From assembly GCF_000828055.2 (NCBI RefSeq), contig NZ_CP010523.2, positions 434,001 to 498,000 on the forward strand: a stretch of 64,000 bases of DNA, in the 5' to 3' direction. Both the position numbers and the translations under genes were made by a program. The notes under the pieces were generated by a model that ran no database searches, had not been told where the DNA came from, and saw only the letters and a list, made by a program, of their open reading frames with translations. Shown piece by piece: positions 56,975 to 64,000 of the stretch. Within the stretch, counting starts at the first letter, position 1. Every line of letters starts with the position of its first letter. Source of the DNA: Klebsiella variicola (GTDB lineage Bacteria > Pseudomonadota > Gammaproteobacteria > Enterobacterales > Enterobacteriaceae).

Positions 56975-58942
56975 ATGGGGACATATACCATTGCTCCCCG
57001 GCATCTCCGCTTTGCCATTAAGCTTGCATGCGCGGTGGTGCTGGCGCTGTTCGTCGGTTTCCATTTTCAGCTCGAAACACCGCGCTGGGCAGTACTGACG
57101 GCAGCGATCGTCGCCGCCGGGCCGGCCTTTGCTGCCGGCGGCGAACCTTACTCGGGCGCAATCCGCTATCGTGGGATGTTGCGAATTGCCGGGACCTTTA
57201 TTGGCTGTATTGCGGCGCTGATTATCATCATCCTGATGATCCGTGCGCCTCTGCTGATGATGCTGGTTTGCTGCCTGTGGGCCGGGTTTTGTACCTGGAT
57301 TTCGTCGCTGGTTAAGGTCGAGAACTCCTATGCCTGGGGACTGGCCGGGTACACTGCGCTGATTATCATTATCACCATCCATACCAATCCGATGCTGGCG
57401 CCGCAGTTTGCTGTCGAACGCTGTAGCGAAATTGTCATCGGTATTGTCAGCGCTATCGTCGCCGACCTGCTGTTCTCTCCACGTTCGATTAAAAAAGAGA
57501 TCGACCTTGAGCTGGATAACCTGCTGATTGCGCAATATAAGCTGATGCAGTTATGCGTCGCCCACGGTGAAAAAGAGGAAGTGGATCAGGCGTGGGGCGC
57601 GCTGGTGCGTCGCACCACGGCGCTGGAAGGTATGCGCAGTAATCTGATCATGGAATCCTCTCGCTGGGCGAAGGCGAATCAGCGCCTGAAGGCGATCAAT
57701 ACCCTTTCATTAACGCTTATCACCCAGGCTTGCGAGACCTACCTGATTCAGAACTCGCGCCCGGAAATGGTGACGGATGACTACCGTGAGCTGTTCGCCG
57801 AGCCGGTGGAGACAGTGCAGGACGTCCACCAGCAGCTGAAGCGTATGCGCCGTTTTCTGACCTGGAAAGGCGAGCATAATACGCCCGTCACCATCTACAG
57901 CTGGGTGGGTGCCGCTACGCGCTACTTATTGCTTAAGCGTGGCGTGGTGGGTAACACCAAAATCAGTCGCATTGAAGATAGTGTGCTGCGCGGCGAAGCG
58001 GTGGTCAAAGTGGAATCTGCTGAGCGCCACCATGCGATGGTGAACTTCTGGCGTACCTCCGTCTCCTGTATCCTCGGGACGCTGTTCTGGTTGTGGACAG
58101 GCTGGACCTCAGGCAGCGGCGCGATGGTGATGATTGCCGTCGTTACCGCGCTGGCGATGCGCCTGCCTAACCCCCGAATGGTGGCGATGGACTTCCTTTA
58201 TGGCACCCTGGCGGCGTTACCGCTGGGTACCCTGTACTTCCTGGTGATCATGCCGGCGACGCAGCAGAGCATGCTGCTGCTTTGCATCAGCCTGGCGGCG
58301 ATGGCGTTCTTTATCGGTATCGAAGTGCAGAAAAGGCGTCTCGGATCGCTGGGAGCGCTGGCGAGCACCATTAACATTCTGGTGCTGGATAACCCGATGC
58401 AGTTTCAGTTCAGTCAGTTCCTTGACAGTGCGCTGGGGCAGATCGTCGGCTGTTTCCTTGCCCTGATGGTCATTCTCATTGTCAGGGATAATTCTCGGGC
58501 CAGAACCGGTCGGGTGCTGTTGAATCAGTTTGTCTCTGCGGCGGTCTCTTCGCTGACAACGAACTCGGCGCGTCGTAAAGAGAACCATCTGCCCGCGCTC
58601 TATCAGCAGTTGTTTTTATTGCTCAATAAGTTCCCCGGCGATGTCGCCCGCTTCCGTCTGGCATTGACGTTGATTATTGCCCATCAGCGCCTGCGTGATG
58701 CGCCCGTGCCGGTGAACGACGATCTGTCGGCCTTCCATCGACAGCTGCGACGTACCGCAGATCATGTGATCTCCGCCGGGAGTGATGATAAGCGTCGGCG
58801 CTACTTTACCCAGCTGCTGGCTGAGCTTGATGTCTATCAGGAGAAGTTGCGGGTCTGGGAGGCTTCGCCGCAGGTGACCGAGCCCGTGCGGCGGCTGGTT
58901 GAGATGTTGCACAAGTACCAGCATGTGCTGACCAGCAGTTAA
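56975..58942 (+). CDS. aaeB: p-Hydroxybenzoic acid efflux pump subunit AaeB
   Basis: AaeB (655 residues) is the inner-membrane transporter of the AaeAB pump, a 'metabolic relief valve' exporting aromatic carboxylic acids. It has the FUSC-family layout: two blocks of about six membrane segments (about 12-155 and 365-495), each followed by a cytoplasmic region. The conserved [14 protein letters not shown] and [14 protein letters not shown] turns are visible. It ends the operon; a strong terminator follows. Confidence 0.96.
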   Translation: MGTYTIAPRHLRFAIKLACAVVLALFVGFHFQLETPRWAVLTAAIVAAGPAFAAGGEPYSGAIRYRGMLRIAGTFIGCIAALIIIILMIRAPLLMMLVCCLWAGFCTWISSLVKVENSYAWGLAGYTALIIIITIHTNPMLAPQFAVERCSEIVIGIVSAIVADLLFSPRSIKKEIDLELDNLLIAQYKLMQLCVAHGEKEEVDQAWGALVRRTTALEGMRSNLIMESSRWAKANQRLKAINTLSLTLITQACETYLIQNSRPEMVTDDYRELFAEPVETVQDVHQQLKRMRRFLTWKGEHNTPVTIYSWVGAATRYLLLKRGVVGNTKISRIEDSVLRGEAVVKVESAERHHAMVNFWRTSVSCILGTLFWLWTGWTSGSGAMVMIAVVTALAMRLPNPRMVAMDFLYGTLAALPLGTLYFLVIMPATQQSMLLLCISLAAMAFFIGIEVQKRRLGSLGALASTINILVLDNPMQFQFSQFLDSALGQIVGCFLALMVILIVRDNSRARTGRVLLNQFVSAAVSSLTTNSARRKENHLPALYQQLFLLLNKFPGDVARFRLALTLIIAHQRLRDAPVPVNDDLSAFHRQLRRTADHVISAGSDDKRRRYFTQLLAELDVYQEKLRVWEASPQVTEPVRRLVEMLHKYQHVLTSS

Positions 58943-58948
58943 CCCCTA

Positions 58949-58976
58949 AACCGACGCCCAGGCGTCGGTTTTTTTA
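58949..58976 (+). terminator. aaeXAB terminator
   Basis: AACCGACGCC and GGCGTCGGTT form a ten-base stem with a two-base gap and run into seven T. It lies just after the aaeB stop. Confidence 0.92.
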
Positions 58977-59021
58977 TCGCTATACTTAACGGCGACAGGA
59001 AGAGAAGCGGGAGGGGCTGCC

Positions 59022-59297
59022 ATGACCACCTATACGTTTGATTTTGACGAAATCGCCGAACAACAGGATTTCTACCGGGAGTTTTCCCGAACCTTTGAGC
59101 TGGCTCAGGATAAGGTCAACAACCTGGATTCACTGTGGGACGCGGTGACTGGTGGGCTGCTGCCATTGCCGCTGGATATTGAGTTTATTCATTTAAACGA
59201 CAAGCAGCGTCGGCGCTTCGGCGCGCTGATTTTATTATTTGATGAAGCAGAAGAGGAGCTGGAGGGGGAGTTGCGCTTTAACGCCCGGCATGGCTAA
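59022..59297 (+). CDS. yhcO: Barstar-family protein YhcO
   Basis: YhcO (91 residues) belongs to the barstar family, whose founding member inhibits barnase. The pattern YTFDFDEI...[10 protein letters not shown]...[21 protein letters not shown] with a final [17 protein letters not shown] matches the E. coli homologue. No barnase-like RNase is encoded next to it, so its target is unknown. It has its own GAGGGGCTGCC ribosome binding site and sits after the aaeB terminator. Confidence 0.9.
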   Translation: MTTYTFDFDEIAEQQDFYREFSRTFELAQDKVNNLDSLWDAVTGGLLPLPLDIEFIHLNDKQRRRFGALILLFDEAEEELEGELRFNARHG

Positions 59298-59436
59298 ACG
59301 TTCATTTCTAATCTGTTGAATATTGGTGAAGGCTTCCCTCCAGAGGTTGCGCGCCTCGCCGACCGTGACGGACGTGTTTCTGAACCAGGGGAGCGCATTG
59401 AGACATCGCTGTTCCGGACGGGGCCGGCGATGAAGC

Positions 59437-59462
59437 AAAAAAAAGCCCCGGCAGGCGGGGGC
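59437..59462 (-). terminator. Terminator after the yhcN-family pair
   Basis: On the minus strand GCCCC-type arms (59458-59462 and 59445-59449) form a hairpin followed by eight T. It ends minus-strand transcription from the two YhcN-family genes toward yhcO. The rest of 59298-59489 shows no gene. Confidence 0.8.
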
Positions 59463-59489
59463 AAGTCGTCGAAATAAGACGACGAGGGT

Positions 59490-59756
59490 TTATTTGTACA
59501 GCTCAGCGGTGGCGTGCCAGCTATCGCCGGTACGTGCTTCAATAATACGGTAGCTGCTGGCGCCTTCTTTCTCGGCTTTAGCGGCCAGCTCCTGACGCAT
59601 GTCCATTGGCGCACTACCTACCTGGGATACGGAGATGGTGCCCATGGACTGCAGGTTTTGTGCTTGTTCAGCGTTAACTTGCTGAACGGCCGCGCTTGCG
59701 CCGAAAGAGAGAACGGAAGCCAGGCCAAGGGATGCGATGATCATTGCGCGTTTCAT
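59490..59756 (-). CDS. YhcN/BhsA-family periplasmic protein, second copy
   Basis: This 88-residue protein has a signal peptide (MKRAMIIASLGLASVLSFGA, cleaved near ASA-AVQQ) and the YdgH/BhsA/McbA domain. The segment SAPMDMRQELAAKAEKEGAS and the end SYRIIEARTGDSWHATAELYK closely resemble those of the neighbouring yhcN. Family members respond to acid, peroxide or biofilm signals. It lies 98 bases downstream of yhcN, so it is a tandem paralogue; E. coli K-12 has only yhcN at this place as I recall. A ribosome binding site (TGGAGTAAAGATT) is clear. Confidence 0.88.
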   Translation of the reverse strand: MKRAMIIASLGLASVLSFGASAAVQQVNAEQAQNLQSMGTISVSQVGSAPMDMRQELAAKAEKEGASSYRIIEARTGDSWHATAELYK

Positions 59757-59854
59757 AATCTTTACTCCAGTCTTTGTTTTGCCGCGGCGGGGGATGTATG
59801 CGCCCAGGCCGCGGTAGAGAATCTGTGTCGGGTTAGTCGTTGACGAACTACAAC

Positions 59855-60118
59855 TTATTTATAAAGCTCAGCGGTGGCATGCCAGTGGTCGCCAGTGCGG
59901 GCTTCGATAATGCGATAAGAAGAAGCCCCTTCTTCCTGCGCTTTCTTGTTCAGCATTTCATGCATATCCATCGGGGAAGAGGCTACCGCGCCGACGGAAA
60001 CTGTGCCAATGGCCTCGCGGCCCTGGGCTTGCTCGCTGTTGATAACGTCAGCGGCAAAAGCGCCAAACGACACGACGGACAGGATGCTGAGTGCTGCTAC
60101 AGTGGTTTTGATTTTCAT
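59855..60118 (-). CDS. yhcN: YhcN-family periplasmic stress protein
   Basis: YhcN (87 residues from MKIKTTVAALSILS) has a signal peptide cleaved near AFA-ADVI and the YdgH/BhsA/McbA domain ending GDHWHATAELYK. It aligns with E. coli YhcN, linked to acid and cytoplasmic stress. The start at 60118 has GAGGTGAAC upstream; an ATG at 60190 would add 24 residues without signal-peptide logic. A CRP-like site lies about 42 bases upstream. Confidence 0.92.
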   Translation of the reverse strand: MKIKTTVAALSILSVVSFGAFAADVINSEQAQGREAIGTVSVGAVASSPMDMHEMLNKKAQEEGASSYRIIEARTGDHWHATAELYK

Positions 60119-60490
60119 GATGTTCACCTCGTCGAATCTTTTTGTTGAGGTCTTTGTTTCGTGACCCTCATCACAAAACCAAGTATACACTAATCACAAA
60201 AAATATTAATACCATGCTAATTGTTTTGCGCGTTAATAGTTACAATGAATTGCGCTTTTTATAACCTATAAGAATTAAAAATGACAACTTATCCGCAGTG
60301 ATAAGATTTATTTCTAATAAAATCATAAAGGTATGCGAATTTGATCTTTTGTGCGTTTTAGGCGTTTCCCTTAAGTAAAAGAACGTATAGACGCGTTAAA
60401 TCACACAAAATGTTAAATAATTGTTGGATTGAGGGGCGTGAGAGAGAAAGAAAGGGGAGTCGCCCTCTGACGATTGCCAGAGGGGAATAC
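60119..60490 (-). promoter_or_regulatory. yhcN upstream region with CRP-like site; argR end
   Basis: On the minus strand TGTGA-TGAGGG-TCACG (60160-60175) fits the CRP consensus, just upstream of yhcN. The rest is AT-rich without a gene. Near argR, CCCTCTG (60463-60469) and CAGAGGG (60478-60484) form a hairpin with a pyrimidine-rich tail on the minus strand, a possible argR terminator. Confidence 0.5.
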
Positions 60491-62314
<1,824 letters not shown>

Positions 62315-62326
62315 CCTCGCACGTGC

Positions 62327-62358
62327 AAAAAAGCCGGAACCGTTGTTCCGGCTTTTTA
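62327..62358 (+). terminator. mdh terminator
   Basis: AAGCCGGAAC-CGTT-GTTCCGGCTT forms a perfect stem preceded by A and followed by TTTTATT. Confidence 0.92.
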
Positions 62359-62445
62359 TTGCCTCACTTTTCGCCTCCATGCGCCAGCGGTCGGGCAAAT
62401 CTGCTAAAATCCCCCGCGTTTTAAGCCACCAGCCATGAGGACAGC

Positions 62446-63075
62446 GTGAAAAAGATCGAAAGAAAACAGACCCGGGACCAAATCGCGCAGATGATTCGTT
62501 ATCAGATCCTCTCCGGCGCCATGAAACCCGGGGAGGAACTGACTCAGGAGAACATCGCGGAACAATTGGGACTTTCACGTATGCCGGTTAGGGAAGCGCT
62601 ACAGTCCCTTGAACAGGAAGGATTTCTGGTGCGCTTGCCTAACCGACATATGCAGGTCTCCACGCTGGCCGTCGAGGATGTGAGCCATATTTTTCGCGTT
62701 ATCGCGGTGATGGCTGCTGAACTGTTTGCCCTCGTGCCGGCAAATCAGGGGGAATTACTTCGCGCGCGCGCGCAGGAGCTGGCGCGTGCTGGCGATAATG
62801 CCGGTGAACTGGCGTTTCATCAGTTGCTGATTTCCTATCTTGATAACCGCTATCTGGCAAAGGCGTATCAGCAATTTTTGGACGGTTATATTTCCTATGT
62901 CATTCTGTACCTGAAAGAGGATGGCCAGGAGTCGGCGCAGATCCTGAACGAACTGGCGAGCGCCATTGGCCATGGCGAAGGCGAAAAAATTGCTCAGGCA
63001 ACACAGCGTTATTTCCTTATGCTTGCGGAGATAATGCGTCAACATATGAAGGATTGGGAAAGTGCAGAAGCCTAA
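62446..63075 (+). CDS. GntR-family (FadR/FCD-like) regulator 1 (GTG start)
   Basis: This 209-residue protein has a GntR winged helix-turn-helix at about residues 5-70, including TQENIAEQLGLSRMPVREAL and LEQEGFLVRLPNRH, and an all-helical FCD-like C-terminal domain. The metal-binding His/Asp pattern of typical FCD domains is weak here; only H121 (AFHQLL) is obvious. The GTG start follows CATGAGGACAGC. Its end overlaps the next GntR gene by 14 bases. I recall a similar GntR pair next to mdh in Salmonella, linked to a dicarboxylate locus. The ligand is unknown. Confidence 0.85.
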   Translation: MKKIERKQTRDQIAQMIRYQILSGAMKPGEELTQENIAEQLGLSRMPVREALQSLEQEGFLVRLPNRHMQVSTLAVEDVSHIFRVIAVMAAELFALVPANQGELLRARAQELARAGDNAGELAFHQLLISYLDNRYLAKAYQQFLDGYISYVILYLKEDGQESAQILNELASAIGHGEGEKIAQATQRYFLMLAEIMRQHMKDWESAEA

Positions 63076-63727
63076 ATTAGGGAAAATTAAGCTTCTTTCC
63101 GCGAAGGAGCAGGTGGCGGCGGTTTTGCGTAAAGCGATCCTTTCGCGGGATTTAGTGGAAGGGCAGGAAATTACCCTTGAAGGGATTGCCAAAATGGTTG
63201 GCGTTTCCAGCATGCCGGTACGTGAAGCGTTTCAGATTTTAGCCGCCGATGGTCTGATTCAAGTGCGGCCGAATAAAGGTGCGGTGGTGCTGGGGATTAA
63301 TGAGCAGACTATCCGCGAGCATTACGAAATTCGCGCTGTACTGGAAAGTGAAGCGGTGGCGAAAGCTTCTCGTCCAGGGACCGATATTTCACGCATCGCT
63401 CAGGTTCACTATGCCGCAGAGAAGGCGCTGGCAGACAATAATTCTGCTGAATATTCCGACCTGAACCAGGCCTTCCACATGGAGATCTGGAACGCGGCGG
63501 GAAATGAAAAAATGAAGATGCTGCTCTGCAACATGTGGAACGGACTGTCGATGGGGCACAAGGTGACCGAAGAAGAGTACGCCGTCATTTCCCTCCGTGA
63601 ACATAAAGCGATCTTACAAGCGCTTGAGCAGCATAACGAAGCGCTGGCCCGTCAGCGAATGCATGAGCATATCATCCGCTCGATGGAGAATATGCTCACG
63701 CGTTACCTGCCCGATCCTGCTCCCTGA
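63062..63727 (+). CDS. GntR-family (FadR/FCD) regulator 2 (GTG start)
   Basis: This 221-residue protein has a GntR helix-turn-helix (TLEGIAKMVGVSSMPVREAF, residues 38-57) and a fuller FCD domain, with likely metal ligands D133/H139 (SDLNQAFHMEIWNAAGN), H181 and H203. The GTG start lies inside the end of the first regulator (14-base overlap), so the two are co-expressed. Two tandem, different GntR proteins may form heteromers or respond to two ligands; this is inference. A transporter gene follows after about 210 bases. Confidence 0.87.
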   Translation: MQKPKLGKIKLLSAKEQVAAVLRKAILSRDLVEGQEITLEGIAKMVGVSSMPVREAFQILAADGLIQVRPNKGAVVLGINEQTIREHYEIRAVLESEAVAKASRPGTDISRIAQVHYAAEKALADNNSAEYSDLNQAFHMEIWNAAGNEKMKMLLCNMWNGLSMGHKVTEEEYAVISLREHKAILQALEQHNEALARQRMHEHIIRSMENMLTRYLPDPAP

Positions 63728-63737
63728 CCGGATCGAT

Positions 63738-63756
63738 CGCCAGCGAATAGCTGGCG
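63738..63756 (+). terminator. Possible terminator after the GntR pair
   Basis: CGCCAGC (63738-63744) and GCTGGCG (63750-63756) form a seven-base stem followed by TTTGTTATATTT. The T-tract is imperfect, so termination may be partial. Confidence 0.5.
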
Positions 63757-63852
63757 TTTGTTATATTTATCAACGTTATTAATTCCTCAACGTGACGATC
63801 TGCGCAGGATCTTGATGTAGATCTCATTGCGCGATCATTCCACAAAAACGCA

Positions 63853-63906
63853 TTGACTTACTTTTTGCATGGGAATAATTTCTCCCTCGTCAATATTGGA
63901 TACAAT
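63853..63906 (+). promoter_or_regulatory. Promoter and candidate GntR operator before the transporter gene
   Basis: TTGACT (63853-63858) and TAATTT (63876-63881) are spaced by 17 bases. Just downstream, ATTGGATACAAT (63895-63906) differs in two positions from the ATTGTATACAAT type of operator bound by FCD-family GntR regulators. Its place over the expected transcript start suits repression by one of the two upstream GntR proteins. Confidence 0.5.
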
Positions 63907-63938
63907 ATCATATATCATTGATAGGAAGAATTATAAGT

Positions 63939-64000
63939 ATGGAACCGATTACCATCACCCTATGTTTGCTGGTGTTCGCTATCGTCATGTTCGTCTGGGA
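63939..64000 (+). CDS. Membrane transporter, N-terminal fragment (3' truncated by window)
   Basis: An ATG at 63939 preceded by ATAGGAAGAAT opens a frame reading MEPITITLCLLVFAIVMFVW, which remains open at the window end. The first 20 residues are one hydrophobic segment, in the style of SLC13/DASS-type anion or dicarboxylate transporters. I recall a transporter following the GntR pair beside mdh in Salmonella, but 20 residues cannot prove the family. Confidence 0.6.
   Translation, partial: MEPITITLCLLVFAIVMFVW

Noticed and set aside
59022-59297. YhcO considered as part of a barnase-barstar toxin system
   Set aside because: No RNase-like toxin gene is adjacent; the neighbours are the aaeXAB operon and yhcN genes, as in E. 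coli.

Overview
The window is ordinary chromosomal core sequence from an enterobacterium, most likely a member of the Klebsiella pneumoniae complex. The 16S gene has Klebsiella-type variable regions. The gene order follows the E. coli K-12 rpl/rps - rrnD - acrEF - fis - accBC - mre - argR - mdh stretch with typical Klebsiella differences, and nearly every protein matches its E. coli counterpart in length and motifs. The species within the complex cannot be fixed by eye. No prophage, insertion sequence, CRISPR array or defence island was seen.

Layout. (1) 1-11230, plus strand: the end of the S10 operon (rplB' to rpsQ), the spc operon (rplN to rpmJ, including secY) and the alpha operon (rpsM-rpsK-rpsD-rpoA-rplQ). 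The S10 terminator, the spc and alpha promoters, the S8 site on the spc mRNA and the S4-binding alpha leader can all be seen. (2) 11299-12780: yhdN, zntR, arfA and convergent mscL; the arfA reading frame runs through its own terminator hairpin into mscL. (3) 12921-17130, minus: trkA, rsmB, fmt, def. 17259-21050, plus: dprA, smg, yrdD, tsaC, aroE, yrdB, meeting yrdA tail to tail. (4) 21700-27540: a complete rRNA operon (rrnD by position) in the order 16S-23S-5S-tRNA-Thr(GGT)-5S, with P1, P2 and boxB/boxA. It has no tRNA gene in the 16S-23S spacer and an unusual tail of repeated terminators, a 5S remnant and a REP pair.

(5) 27595-33408: yhdV (frameshifted), the acrEF efflux operon and its divergent repressor acrS. 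(6) 33493-41959, minus: dusB-fis, prmA, panF-yhdT, aroQ-accB-accC and msrPQ. (7) 42459-54729, plus: csrD, mreBCD, yhdE, rng, yhdP, tldD. (8) 54765-62314: aaeR divergent from aaeXAB, yhcO, two tandem yhcN-family genes, argR, and mdh. (9) 62446-64000: two overlapping GntR regulators and the start of a membrane transporter, the edge of a catabolic locus that continues beyond the window.

The genes serve translation (ribosomal proteins, rRNA, RNA modification, Met-tRNA formylation and deformylation, ribosome rescue), envelope growth (mreBCD, accBC, yhdP, secY), stress and efflux (acrEF, aaeXAB, msrPQ, mscL) and central metabolism (mdh, aroE, aroQ, panF). No convincing undescribed system was found. 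The best leads are the tRNA-less rRNA spacer, the rrnD-yhdV junction with its 5S/terminator debris, the one-base yhdV frameshift in a G run, the empty msrP-csrD interval, and the GntR pair with a candidate operator in front of the truncated transporter gene.
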